Shown in pieces: positions 42,412 to 51,207 of a stretch of DNA of 64,000 nucleotides. The notes beneath the pieces were generated by a model, which saw nothing but the letters and a program-made list of their open reading frames with translations, was not told the origin of the DNA and did no database searches. A program made the translations under genes and the position numbers. Source of the stretch: Planctomycetota bacterium. Its GTDB lineage: Bacteria > Planctomycetota > UBA8742 > UBA2392. Within the stretch, counting starts at the first letter, position 1. Every line of letters starts with the position of its first letter. The stretch spans positions 381,694 through 445,693 of the forward strand of contig JAHBXZ010000001.1 in NCBI GenBank assembly GCA_019636215.1, written 5' to 3'.

Positions 42412-43898
42412 AAAGGGACGGGAGATGGAAAGCTTGAACCAAGTGACAATCTCAGGCGAGGTGCTGACTATCGAACGCCTTGCCATTCAAAGCAGGAGCC
42501 TCTGCAGTTACATCGAGGGCTTCCCTTCCAGCGAACACGGAAGCCGAATTCGTGATGCACTCGAAATCGGCGCGGAAGTCCTGACCAAGGCGCGCGCCAA
42601 AAGCGAAACCGACTACGTCGACAAGAGGTTTGCCGAAGTCAGCAAGGAGTTTGGTGACGAGATCGGCAAGGTGATTGCGGGGACGACATCTGGCCTCAAC
42701 GGCATGCTGGCAAGTACTAAAGAGGAGTTGAGCAAGTTGCTCAATCCGCGGGATGGTAACAGCCCCCTGAAAGAACGCTTCGAAGCGCTTGACAAAATGC
42801 TCGAGACGATCAAGCAGGACTTGGCGGGCGAGTACGCTAAGATTCAAGAGACGACTTCCACACTCGGAGAGCAATTCGACCCTGAAGGTGGTCCCAAGAC
42901 GAGTCATTTGGCGAAGCTGAAAGCACTCATCATTGAGTTTGAGACAAGAGTTAAGGACCTCTTCAATCCAAAGATCGATGGAAGTTACGCGAAGCTGCTC
43001 ACCGGGCACTTGGAAGGCGTGTTCGATCCAAAATCGGGCAGTTTGCCGGGCTTGCTGGATACGCGTCTTGCTTTTGGCAACGCGGACTCGCCGTTTGGGA
43101 AATTTCGCACCGACATTGACGCCAAACTCAACTTGATGCGGGAAAAAGTGGTCGAGAGCATCGGCGAATTGAAGAAGGAACTGGAGGGTTACCGGGCCCA
43201 AGTAGGACAGGCCGCCGCAGACCGCGAAAAAATGTCGGCAAAAGGAGATGACTTTGAGGCCGCTGCGCTGGAACTGTTGACGCCATTTGCGGAAAAGCGT
43301 GGCGATTCCGTCTGGCGAGTCGGAACGGAAGTCGAGGTTGGGGCAAGCAAAAAGGGCGACCTGAACTATAGCTTCAGTGGCAACGCAGGGTTGGTGGCGG
43401 TTGAAGCTCGCAACAAGGATGTGGATTCCATTCCAAAGTTTACGAAGGACCTTCTTGGTGCGGTTCGCAACCGAAACGCTGGATTCGGAATTCTGGTAGT
43501 GCGTGATGCCGCCCACCTGCCCAAGTCGCTAGGGGAGTGGCACTTTGATGTTTCCCCCGATGGGATTGGCTACATCTTCACGCATAGCGCGCTGCTAGAG
43601 CTGAGCTTGAAGTTTGCGCACGCAAGGCTTCGATACACCGTGGCTGAAGTAGCAGGGGTCGATGTAAGCGCGTTAGGGGTCCTGGTTAGTGCAGTTGCCA
43701 AGAAGCTGAAGGATGCCACAACCATCAAGAAGAACCTTACAGCCATCGAAACCACTGTAAGTGCGATACGGACCCAACTCGACGACATGACAGGCGAAAT
43801 CAATTCACAAATGCAGAAGATCGAAGCGGAGGTGGACAGGGCGCGGTCTAGTGCTCCCTAGCAGAACCCGTCGCTTCCGCTCCGGGCTGAAACTGCGG
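42251..43898. repeat. 32-bp inverted repeats flanking the nuclease-like gene
   Basis: The sequence at 42,251-42,283 (CTGCGGTTTCAGCCCGGAGC then GGAAGCGACGGGG) matches the reverse complement at 43,867-43,898 in about 30 of 32 bases by eye. The pair brackets the gene at 42,425-43,861 almost exactly and lies outside or beside the REP-like copies. It may be a terminal inverted repeat of a mobile cassette or a dispersed palindromic element. Confidence 0.6.
42425..43861 (+). CDS. Coiled-coil protein with C-terminal restriction-endonuclease-like domain
   Basis: A 478-residue protein. The first 270 residues are long helices/coiled coil (FAEVSKEFGDEIGKVI, ELKKELEGYRAQVGQAAADR). Then comes a compact domain with KGDDFEAAALELL, ASKKGDLNY and VAVEARNKD (about 275-350). 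The Asp and Glu-x-x-x-Lys layout resembles PD-(D/E)XK proteins related to DUF2130/RmuC-type nucleases. Two further helices end the protein. It is flanked by inverted repeats, so transfer or cassette movement is possible. Its codon use and lower GC than neighbours also suggest it is acquired. The exact nuclease activity is unproven. Confidence 0.65.
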   Translation: MESLNQVTISGEVLTIERLAIQSRSLCSYIEGFPSSEHGSRIRDALEIGAEVLTKARAKSETDYVDKRFAEVSKEFGDEIGKVIAGTTSGLNGMLASTKEELSKLLNPRDGNSPLKERFEALDKMLETIKQDLAGEYAKIQETTSTLGEQFDPEGGPKTSHLAKLKALIIEFETRVKDLFNPKIDGSYAKLLTGHLEGVFDPKSGSLPGLLDTRLAFGNADSPFGKFRTDIDAKLNLMREKVVESIGELKKELEGYRAQVGQAAADREKMSAKGDDFEAAALELLTPFAEKRGDSVWRVGTEVEVGASKKGDLNYSFSGNAGLVAVEARNKDVDSIPKFTKDLLGAVRNRNAGFGILVVRDAAHLPKSLGEWHFDVSPDGIGYIFTHSALLELSLKFAHARLRYTVAEVAGVDVSALGVLVSAVAKKLKDATTIKKNLTAIETTVSAIRTQLDDMTGEINSQMQKIEAEVDRARSSAP

Positions 43899-43960
43899 CT
43901 CGCTTGGGCTTGCGGCCCTTGCTTCAATGTACTTGGGCGACTCACCACATGGGGGCAACC

Positions 43961-44374
43961 ATGGCTGGTTACTCGGGCACGCCTTTGCCGAAAAAACTTG
44001 GCATCAAGGGCGGACACAAAGTGCTTCTGCTGAACGCGCCGGCGGGGTTCTACAACACTCTGGGCGAACTGCCGGAAAACGTCACTTGCATGAACACGCC
44101 CGGCAAAGGGCCTTGCGACGTGATTGCATTTTTCACGCGCTCACGCGCCCAGTTCGAAAAAGAACTGCCACGCCTGCGCAAGTTCATGACACCTGCGGCG
44201 GGGCTTTGGATCTGCTGGCCCAAGAAAGCCAGTAAAGTCGCCACCGACATCACGGAAGACACCGTGCGCCAAGTGGCCTTACCTACGGGTCTGGTCGACA
44301 ACAAGGTTTGCGCAGTGGATGACACCTGGTCGGGGTTGCGGCTGGTGATCCGGCTGGAGAATCGCAAAAGCTGA
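43961..44374 (+). CDS. DUF3052 family protein
   Basis: A 137-residue protein. The family pattern is seen in GYSGTPLPKKLGIKGGHKV near the start, GPCDVIAFFTRSRA, AAGLWICWPKKASKV and a C-terminal DDTWSGLRLVIRLENR. Members are small cytosolic proteins of unknown function found in many phyla. Start at 43,961 with GGGGG upstream; 43,949 is the alternative. It ends before the terminator at 44,443. Confidence 0.82.
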   Translation: MAGYSGTPLPKKLGIKGGHKVLLLNAPAGFYNTLGELPENVTCMNTPGKGPCDVIAFFTRSRAQFEKELPRLRKFMTPAAGLWICWPKKASKVATDITEDTVRQVALPTGLVDNKVCAVDDTWSGLRLVIRLENRKS

Positions 44375-44442
44375 AGCGGCATGCCGTTGGCGCGCCCAAC
44401 AAAGCGGCTGGCAGCCTGGCTCAAGGTGCCTTTAACGGCTGG

Positions 44443-44465
44443 CGGGCGGGGCCTGGGCCCGCCCG
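44443..44465. terminator. Hairpin between DUF3052 gene and rnpB
   Basis: CGGGCGGG-gcctggg-CCCGCCCG lies between two converging transcripts. It probably ends both. Confidence 0.6.
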
Positions 44466-44473
44466 TTGTTGTG

Positions 44474-44890
44474 AATCCGTAAGCCGGGTTCTGTTCACCC
44501 TTGCGGGTGGGCAGTCATTCCTCTTGGGTGCCTGTTGCCAGGCACCTCAAGCAGCCTACCCGGGCTTCAACGCCGCGGGCCGCGGCTCAGCCCCTATTTG
44601 GCCTTGCTCCGGAGGGGGTTTGGCGTGCCGTGGCTGTCTCCAGCCACGCGGTGCGCTCTTACCGCACCGTTTCACCCTTGCCTGAAACCTTTCGGTCCGC
44701 ACCAGCCACTCGAGCTTCCAGGCGCTCGCTGCGGCCAGACGCGCAAGTCAGGCGGTCTGTTCTCTGTGCCACTTTCCCTGGCCTTGCGGCCGGTTGCCGT
44801 TAGCAACCCTCCTGCCCTGTGGAGCCCGGACTTTCCTCCCGCCCTCGCAAACGGCTTGCGCCGTTGGCTTCGGCGGGCGACTGCCGGAAT
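44474..44890 (-). ncRNA. rnpB: RNase P RNA (bacterial class A type)
   Basis: Read on the minus strand the sequence has the conserved 5' block GAGGAAAGTCCGGGCTCC, then CAGGGCAGGAGGGTTGC and, near the 3' end, GAGGAATGACTGCC and AGAACCCGGCTTAC. These are universal RNase P RNA elements (P4 strands and the CR I/V regions). Length about 415 nt fits. Exact ends are approximate. It trims 5' leaders of tRNA precursors. Confidence 0.92.
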
Positions 44891-45016
44891 CACACCGTTA
44901 TTCTAAACGCTTGGGGGCTTCGGACTAGCACCAGTTCGTGACGAAAATACAACGTCTTGCGCCAGTGCGTTTGTGCGGCGACAATTCGCGATGTCTCAAG
45001 GATCAATGCCGACTGC

Positions 45017-45841
45017 ATGCTGCAGCTGCCCAAAATCCTGTTTGTCGCGGCCACCGAGAGCGACGCACTCCAGTTCATCAGCCGGCTGGAGAACCCCCGC
45101 ACATACAAACAGAAAGTCGGGCTTGTGCACGGCGGCATGTGGCACAAGACCAGCGCCAAGTGCCTGATCACCGGTCACAACCCGGATGCCACCAGCGCGG
45201 CCCTGCGCGAGGCCATCCACGTAGACAAGCCGCTGGCGGTGGTCAGCATCGGCTTTGGCAGCGCGCTTGCCAGCGCCCTGAATGTGGGCGACGTGGTGGT
45301 GGGAACCAAGTTCCTGGACGCCATCGGCATAGGCAGCCAGTACCACCCGGTGGTTCTGCCGCAGGTGGTGCAGGACATGATGCGCCGGGTGCTGCGCAGT
45401 GTGCCCGGCATTCGCGGCATCCTGGGCAGCATTGTGACGGTGTTTGACCCCGTGCGCGAGCCATCCGAGAAAATGGCGCTGTACGTGCGCACCCAGGCCG
45501 ACGTGGTTGACCAGAGCGCGATAGCGATTTCGAACATCGCCGAGGAAGTAAAGATCCCCTTTGTGGTGGTGCGCAGCATCTTTGACATCAGCGACGAAAA
45601 GGTCCCTGACCTGGAGCGCCACGTGCGACAGGAAGCCAAGATCACCACCACCCGCATGCTGGCGCGGCTGGCCGTGAACCCGGCCCGGGTGTTTGCCCTG
45701 CGCGACCTTGTGGCCCGGGCAAAACTCTGCCGCGAAAGGCTGGAGGTTTTCACCGAGGCCTTCTGGAACGCACTGATGGAAGGCCGCGTGCACGCCGAAA
45801 TGCGCGGTGAGGGCGGTGGCAGCGACATCATCAAACCGTAA
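45017..45841 (+). CDS. hpnG: HpnG-like nucleoside phosphorylase
   Basis: A 274-residue nucleoside phosphorylase-fold protein. Seen are the Gly-rich strand VVSIGFGSALASALNVGDVVV, a purine-site region VVDQSAIAIS (in most relatives this has Met-Glu), VVVRSIFDISDE, and the C-terminal NPARVFALRDLVARAKL. The last block resembles the C-terminus of HpnG, which removes adenine from adenosylhopane after HpnH. With hpnH 3.5 kb away the role is plausible. An MTA/SAH nucleosidase-like role is the alternative. Start at 45,017 is a best guess; the upstream region is next to rnpB. Confidence 0.7.
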   Translation: MLQLPKILFVAATESDALQFISRLENPRTYKQKVGLVHGGMWHKTSAKCLITGHNPDATSAALREAIHVDKPLAVVSIGFGSALASALNVGDVVVGTKFLDAIGIGSQYHPVVLPQVVQDMMRRVLRSVPGIRGILGSIVTVFDPVREPSEKMALYVRTQADVVDQSAIAISNIAEEVKIPFVVVRSIFDISDEKVPDLERHVRQEAKITTTRMLARLAVNPARVFALRDLVARAKLCRERLEVFTEAFWNALMEGRVHAEMRGEGGGSDIIKP

Positions 45842-45895
45842 ATTGGGGCAAGCAGGCGGAATAGGAAGTACCCGCCCCTTGTTCCGGAGATAGCT

Positions 45896-46507
45896 GTGCC
45901 AAGGCACAAATCCGAGTTGCGCAGTGCCTTTGAACGGGAAGCCCTCCCGTTGATGGGTCTGCTTTACTCGGGTGCGCTGAAGCTGACACGCAACCCCCGC
46001 GACGCCGAGGATCTGTTGCAGGACACCTACGTGCGCGCCTTGGAGAAATTTCACCTGTTTCAGGCTGGTACAAACCTGAAGGCCTGGATGTTCCGCGTGA
46101 TGATGAACCGCTTCATCAACCTCTATCGCCGGCGCCAGAGCGCGCCTGACCGTACCGCGCTGGAGGGGCAGGAAGGCAGCACAGAGGCCGAGGGCGTGCG
46201 GGCGGGCGATTTTGCCAATGCCCGCAACCTGGCGGCACTGATGAAGGACCCCGCGTTCCTGGATGCGCTGGATGACCGTCTCAAGCGCGCGCTGGAAGGG
46301 CTGGGGCCGGAGTATCGCGAGATACTGATGCTGAACGTGATCGGTGATATGGCCTATCGCGACATTGCCGGGACGCTGGACATCCCGATCGGCACGGTCA
46401 TGTCGCGGCTGTCGCGGGCCAAGGCCATGCTGCGCGACAAACTGGTAGAGCTGGGCCGTGAAGTAGTGCCCGGACTGGACAAGCTGCCGTTGAACATCTC
46501 GAGTTGA
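45896..46507 (+). CDS. rpoE: ECF-type RNA polymerase sigma factor
   Basis: A 203-residue sigma-70 group 4 factor. Region 2 reads RDAEDLLQDTYVRALEKFHLF and LKAWMFRVMMNRFINLYRR. Region 4 reads LGPEYREILMLNVIGDMAYRDIAGTL and IPIGTVMSRLSRAKAML. GTG start at 45,896 with CCGGAG upstream. The next gene, 55 bases downstream, looks like its anti-sigma factor. Its regulon cannot be told from the sequence. Confidence 0.9.
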   Translation: MPRHKSELRSAFEREALPLMGLLYSGALKLTRNPRDAEDLLQDTYVRALEKFHLFQAGTNLKAWMFRVMMNRFINLYRRRQSAPDRTALEGQEGSTEAEGVRAGDFANARNLAALMKDPAFLDALDDRLKRALEGLGPEYREILMLNVIGDMAYRDIAGTLDIPIGTVMSRLSRAKAMLRDKLVELGREVVPGLDKLPLNISS

Positions 46508-46562
46508 CGGTATCGAGTTAATGGCAGGGGCGAGACTGGCCTGAAAAGGGCCCGGAGCAGGC

Positions 46563-47381
46563 ATGGAAGCAGGCGGCAATGCAATGGAATCAGAACGCCA
46601 GTTCGCGCTGCGGCACTGGTCGGCATTTCTGGACGGCGAACTTCCGGCGGCCGACGCCGCAAGGATTGAGGAGTTGATGGCCAAAGACCCGGATGCCGCC
46701 GCATTTGTGGCCTCGCACCGCCAGCTGGGCGCTTCGGTGCGCGATAATTTTTCGCGCCAGGCCGTGCCCTGCCCGGAAGGCCTGCGCCAGCGCGTGCTGG
46801 ACGCCCTGGACCGCTGTGAAGACCCCGGCCACCTTGCGCCGCTGGTGCGCTTTCCGTGGCTTTCGGTCACGGCGCTGGGCGCGGCTGCGGTGATGTTCGC
46901 CGCCAGCCTGGTGCTGGTGTTTGCGCCCCGTGACCCGGCGCCCGATCCATCGGAGAACCTTCGCGCGCGCCTGACCCCGATGGTGGCCAATGTCAGCCTT
47001 GGCGTACCCAAGTCCGATCGCTGCCGCTATCGCGATGCCAGTGCAAAGTATGCCGAGTACTTCAAGGACGGGCCCGAGCTTCCGCGCAGTTTCGGCGACG
47101 GCCAGTGCCGGGTTTCGTTCTTTGACTGCCCTGAGGTAAACGGTCGCCGCATGGCCTGCGCGGTGTATGACGACCCGCAGGGTGATCGATTTGCCCTGAT
47201 TGTGTTCCGGTGCAAGCGCACGGCAGACCTGCTGCCGGATTTCCTGGACGCCGCAGAACTGGAGATCGACGGCCGTCGCGTGCTGCTGTGGCGCGAAGGC
47301 AATTTTGTGCGCGCGCTGGTGGGTTCCGGGCCGGTACAGGGCCTGCGTACACGCGCCACCATGCTTCGGCCGGCTGCCTGA
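46563..47381 (+). CDS. Putative anti-sigma factor, single-pass membrane protein
   Basis: A 272-residue protein. The N-terminus has the anti-sigma pattern HWSAFLDGELPAADAARIEE without the His-x3-Cys-x2-Cys zinc motif. A single membrane helix (LSVTALGAAAVMFAASLVLVF) lies near residue 105, and a roughly 150-residue extracytoplasmic domain carries several Cys (DRCRYRD, GQCRVSFFDCPE, RRMACAVY). It follows the sigma gene with close spacing. The Cys-rich outer domain may sense redox or ligand; inferred. Confidence 0.78.
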   Translation: MEAGGNAMESERQFALRHWSAFLDGELPAADAARIEELMAKDPDAAAFVASHRQLGASVRDNFSRQAVPCPEGLRQRVLDALDRCEDPGHLAPLVRFPWLSVTALGAAAVMFAASLVLVFAPRDPAPDPSENLRARLTPMVANVSLGVPKSDRCRYRDASAKYAEYFKDGPELPRSFGDGQCRVSFFDCPEVNGRRMACAVYDDPQGDRFALIVFRCKRTADLLPDFLDAAELEIDGRRVLLWREGNFVRALVGSGPVQGLRTRATMLRPAA

Positions 47382-47394
47382 TATCCTCTATGTG

Positions 47395-47434
47395 AAGCCG
47401 GCCCCGGGCGATTGCCCCCGGGGCCGGCTTTTTT
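47395..47434 (+). terminator. Strong intrinsic terminator after the anti-sigma gene
   Basis: AAGCCGGCCCCGGG-loop-CCCGGGGCCGGCTT with 14-bp arms is followed by TTTT. It ends the sigma/anti-sigma transcript. Confidence 0.85.
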
Positions 47435-47496
47435 GTGTGAGGATTTGGCCGCAATCCGTCACTATCTGCAGAACCGAAGCAAACCCGGAGACACAC

Positions 47497-48381
47497 ATGA
47501 AACGCATTCTGATTGCCGCCATCCTGACTCTGCCGCTTGTGGGCGTCATGACTTTGATGGGCTGCCAGGACAACTCGGGCCTTGAGCGCGACGTTGCCTC
47601 ACTGAAGCAGCAGATCGCCCAGATGCGCGAGCAGCCCGCGGAGGGCAGCAAATCCGTGTCGGCCGACGGCAAGTTCGACGACACCGACCTGCGCCTGCGC
47701 CTGGAACGTGCCGAGGCCGCCCTGGCCACGGCCAACAAGAAGATTGCCGACCTTGAGACCCGCCCGGCCTCGGGCCCGGTGGCCGAAGGCGCGGCCCCCG
47801 CGCCGATTGACCCGGCCTTTGCCGACGCCGTGAACAAGGTGGTCAAGGACCGGGAAGACGCCGAGCGCAAGCGCCGCGAAGAAGAACGCGCCCGCCAGAA
47901 CGCCGAGCGCACCGCCGAGATGGATCGCATTGCCAAGGAAAATGGCATCGAGTTCGACCCCAACGACGTGCGCGGAAGCATCCAGAAAATCATGGCCAAC
48001 CCCGAGCAGCGGGCCAAGGCCATGCAGGTCATGCGCGCCGAGGCCGACAAGCGCCGCTTTGCCGGTGTGGGGCTGGATGAGCGCCAGATTGAGCAGGTCA
48101 AGGCCATCGAGTCCTCGGCCCGCGAAAAGATGATGGAAACCATGCGCACCGCCCGCGAAAGCGGCGCAACGCAGGAAGAAATCGCGCAGCAGATGCAGCA
48201 GGCCGGCAAGGACCAGGAAGCCGAACTGAAGAAGGTGATGACCGACGAGCAATACAAGAAGTACCAGGAAAACGGCGGCGCCATGGGCGGCATGATCCCC
48301 GGCGGCATGGAAGGCCTGGGCGGGTTGATCCCGGGCATGGGCGGATTCGGCGGCGGTGGAATGCCGGGCCGCGGTCGCTAG
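47497..48381 (+). CDS. Lipoprotein with coiled coil and Gly/Met-rich tail
   Basis: A 294-residue protein. Lipobox LMGC near residue 22. A helical, charged region follows (EDAERKRREEERARQNAERTAE and QQMQQAGKDQEAELKKV). The tail is GGAMGGMIPGGMEGLGG. The sequence 'LTDEQYKKY'-like block (KVMTDEQYKKYQE) is seen in small periplasmic Spy/CpxP-type or stress proteins. GGAG precedes the ATG. No known enzymatic site. Might be a periplasmic chaperone; low certainty. Confidence 0.75.
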   Translation: MKRILIAAILTLPLVGVMTLMGCQDNSGLERDVASLKQQIAQMREQPAEGSKSVSADGKFDDTDLRLRLERAEAALATANKKIADLETRPASGPVAEGAAPAPIDPAFADAVNKVVKDREDAERKRREEERARQNAERTAEMDRIAKENGIEFDPNDVRGSIQKIMANPEQRAKAMQVMRAEADKRRFAGVGLDERQIEQVKAIESSAREKMMETMRTARESGATQEEIAQQMQQAGKDQEAELKKVMTDEQYKKYQENGGAMGGMIPGGMEGLGGLIPGMGGFGGGGMPGRGR

Positions 48382-48402
48382 CACAGTGTTTCCAGCAAAG
48401 AT

Positions 48403-48426
48403 CGGGGCGCGGATATCCGCGCCCCG
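48403..48426. terminator. Perfect palindrome between two convergent genes
   Basis: CGGGGCGCGGATATCCGCGCCCCG is a 24-base perfect palindrome located between the stop of the lipoprotein gene and the stop of the MORN gene. It probably serves as a bidirectional terminator. Confidence 0.7.
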
Positions 48427-48452
48427 GTTTGCATTTGGCGGCAGAGGCAGGG

Positions 48453-51137
48453 TTACTCTGTTACCTCTGTGCCGTCTTCCTTCCAGCGCTTGGCCTTGGC
48501 TTTGGGCTGGCCCTCGTCGTCGAACTCTTCCTCGCGCGCGGTGTTGCCGTTGCGGTGGTAGTCCACGTGGCGGCCTACGGGCTTTCCGGCCTTGTACTGG
48601 CCTTCTTTCATGGGCTTGCCGTTCTCAAAGTACGACTTGAAGGCCCCGTCGATCTTGCCGGATTCGTTGTAGCTGCACTCCTGCTTCAGTTGGCCGTTGT
48701 CGTGCCATGACTGCGAAAGGCCGATGCGCCGCCCGGACAGGAAGTTGGATTCCTCGCTGACCTGGCCATTGATGTAGTAAAACTTCCACAGGCCCACGCG
48801 CCCGCCCGCTGCGTACTCGCCGGCTTCCTTCAGCTTGCCGCCCGCGTAGTAGACCTTCCATGCGCCGTCCACGACTCCGTCTTTGTAGCTGCCGTCCTGC
48901 AACGGCTTGCCGGCCTCGTCAAACATCTGGTAGGGGCCATCAAGTTTGGACTGCGCGTTGAGGGTTTCCAGTTTGCGCAGCACGGCACCGGGGCCGTACT
49001 CCTTCCAGGTGCCGGTCTTCTTTCCGTTGGTGAACTCGCCCTCCAGGCGCAGGCTGCCATCGGCATACCAGGCGCTGGCGGCCCCGTTGGGCACGCCGGC
49101 GACCACCTGCTGTTCTTCGGCCTTCTTGCCGTTGGGGTGGTACTTAAGAAAGGCGCCCTCAATCTTGCCCGCCACAAATGTGCCTTCTTCGGCCAGCACA
49201 CCGGTTTCATACCATTGCTTCCAGGGGCCCTCGCGCAGGTTGGCGACCAGCCTGCCTTCCACGCGCTTCTGGTTTTTGCCGGGGTAATACTCGGTGGTCA
49301 GGCCGTGCTGGACATCGTTCAGCAGCTCGGCACGGAAGGTCAGCTGCAGTTCTTTGCCGACCATGCGGCTGACGGTCCAGACTCCGGTGCGCTTCTCGGG
49401 GTCAATCACGGTGCCTGCGGGCACAGGTTCGGCCAGCGGGCCTTCCTTGGTGGTGGATTCCTGCAGTCCCCCTAACTTGCCGTACAGGTTGATCTTGGTC
49501 AGGTGGCCGGTGTCGTCGTAGAACTTGTGTGCGCCGACAGCATCGCCTTCCAGGTAGTCGCCGCGCGAGGCCAGCTTGCCGCTGGGATGAAAGCTGGACC
49601 AGCTACCCTCGGCCTCGCCCAGGCTGTCGTAGAGTCCGATCTCCTGCGGCGTGCCGTCTTCGTACCAGGTCTTCCAGACGCCGACGAACCTGCCGTTGGT
49701 GGTGGTGCCTTCGCTGCGCAGCTTGCCGTTCTTGTGATATCCGCGGTACGGGCCAGTGCCGATGACGGTTTTTTCAAGGGCCTTGCTGCCGTCCTCACGG
49801 GTGTACACCCAGGTGCCCTCGAACTGAAGGCTGGCGTTCAGCTTGCCTTTGCCTATCCAGTATTCGGCTTCTGGGCGTTCGACCAGGTCGAACGAGCCCT
49901 TGCGTACGTGCCGCGTCCATTCGCCGGTGGGCTTGTCGTCTTCGTATCGGCCCTCCAGCAACACCTGAGTGCCGTCGGCGTTGAACTGTCGGGCGGGGCC
50001 GTGAAGCTTGCCCTTCACGTATGTCGATTCCCAGTTGGTGAAACCGCCGTAGCCGCGGCACAGGCCATGGCGCTCGCCTTCCAGGAACTCGCCCTTTTCG
50101 GTGACTGCGCCCTTTGGGTTGTAGCGCACGAAGGGCCCGGTCTGGACACCGGCTTCATACCAGGTGTCGACGTAGCGGTTGCCGGCCTTGTCATACAGGG
50201 TCTGCCAGCCCTGCGACTTGCTGTCCGCGTTGCGATACTGCAGTTCATAGCGACCCACGGTTGCGGCATTGGGGATGAGCTTCTGGTCTTTGAAGTAGTC
50301 TTCATCCACCAGTGCCGGGTCAGCCACCCACACGTCCTGCAGTGGCTGCGCCACGCCATTGACGTAGCTGGTGCGGCGGGTGCATTGGCCGTCTTTCTGG
50401 TAGCTCATGCTCGATACGGTCCGGGATTTGCCGCCGACCATTTCGTACTCGTCGCGGAACTTGACCCAGCCGTCGGGGTGGTATGCCCACCAGGTGCCGG
50501 TGGCCTTGCCGTTCTGGTAGCGCCCGGTCTGGGTCATCTTCTCGTCTTCAAACCTGCCGAACGGGCCGTTGGCTTCGTTGTTGACGTAGCAGGTGACTTT
50601 CTCCAACGCGCCGGATTCGGTGTAAAAAATCCATGGCCCGTGCATCTTCCCGGCGTTGAATGTGCCCTTGGCGAAGATCTTTCCGTTACTCAGGTAGAAG
50701 GCCTCGCCGTACCCGTGGGCCTCCCAGCCGCCATTGGCAAGGGTGCGGGTTTCCATCTTGAGCTTGGACTTGCCGTTGAACCACGAAGGGTTCTCTTTGG
50801 TGTTCTGCATGGCATGGGGGCGGCCGGCAAAATAGGGCGGCGAGATGCCGGCCCGCCAGGTGGCAACGGGGCCGTCCATGAACTGGCTGAAGGTGGCGGG
50901 CTTGGGTGCGTCTGCGGCCAGCTTGGGGCGCTCGGGCGGTTTGGCCGGCGATTCCGGCGGTTTGGATTTGTCCAGTCGCGGGTGCGCCGGTGGCTTTGGC
51001 GGCTGGGGCTTCGGGTCGGGTTTGGGTTCCGGCCTGGGCTTGGGGTCGGGCTGGGGGTCTTCGGTGCGCCGTGCCGGGGTGCTTTCGCAGGCGGTGATCA
51101 GAAGGACGAGAACGGCAAGCCAGGCAGCGTTGCGCAT
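48453..51137 (-). CDS. Large MORN-repeat lipoprotein
   Basis: An 894-residue lipoprotein. Lipobox LLITAC near residue 17. A Pro/Lys-rich linker (KPRPEPKPDPKPQPPKPP) covers about residues 30-80. The rest is a long array of MORN_2-type repeats of about 22-24 residues (GxWxxYxxxGxLxxxxxYxxGxxxGxW), more than 25 units by eye. Such arrays form elongated beta surfaces on membranes. ATG at 51,137. It sits apart from neighbours, ending before a palindromic terminator. A ligand or partner is unknown. Confidence 0.88.
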   Translation of the reverse strand: MRNAAWLAVLVLLITACESTPARRTEDPQPDPKPRPEPKPDPKPQPPKPPAHPRLDKSKPPESPAKPPERPKLAADAPKPATFSQFMDGPVATWRAGISPPYFAGRPHAMQNTKENPSWFNGKSKLKMETRTLANGGWEAHGYGEAFYLSNGKIFAKGTFNAGKMHGPWIFYTESGALEKVTCYVNNEANGPFGRFEDEKMTQTGRYQNGKATGTWWAYHPDGWVKFRDEYEMVGGKSRTVSSMSYQKDGQCTRRTSYVNGVAQPLQDVWVADPALVDEDYFKDQKLIPNAATVGRYELQYRNADSKSQGWQTLYDKAGNRYVDTWYEAGVQTGPFVRYNPKGAVTEKGEFLEGERHGLCRGYGGFTNWESTYVKGKLHGPARQFNADGTQVLLEGRYEDDKPTGEWTRHVRKGSFDLVERPEAEYWIGKGKLNASLQFEGTWVYTREDGSKALEKTVIGTGPYRGYHKNGKLRSEGTTTNGRFVGVWKTWYEDGTPQEIGLYDSLGEAEGSWSSFHPSGKLASRGDYLEGDAVGAHKFYDDTGHLTKINLYGKLGGLQESTTKEGPLAEPVPAGTVIDPEKRTGVWTVSRMVGKELQLTFRAELLNDVQHGLTTEYYPGKNQKRVEGRLVANLREGPWKQWYETGVLAEEGTFVAGKIEGAFLKYHPNGKKAEEQQVVAGVPNGAASAWYADGSLRLEGEFTNGKKTGTWKEYGPGAVLRKLETLNAQSKLDGPYQMFDEAGKPLQDGSYKDGVVDGAWKVYYAGGKLKEAGEYAAGGRVGLWKFYYINGQVSEESNFLSGRRIGLSQSWHDNGQLKQECSYNESGKIDGAFKSYFENGKPMKEGQYKAGKPVGRHVDYHRNGNTAREEEFDDEGQPKAKAKRWKEDGTEVTE

Positions 51138-51207
51138 CGAGTTCTCCGCACAAGTGTTGAGTGCACAGTGTGCAGTTGCCCCCAAATGCTGGCAATCCTG
51201 TGCAATG

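Noticed and set aside
42425..43861. RmuC as the name of the coiled-coil nuclease-like gene
   Set aside because: It shares a coiled coil plus nuclease-like layout but lacks the clear RmuC signature around its core.
44501..44906. Plus-strand proteins inside 44,474-44,890
   Set aside because: The region is RNase P RNA on the minus strand, with its conserved blocks.
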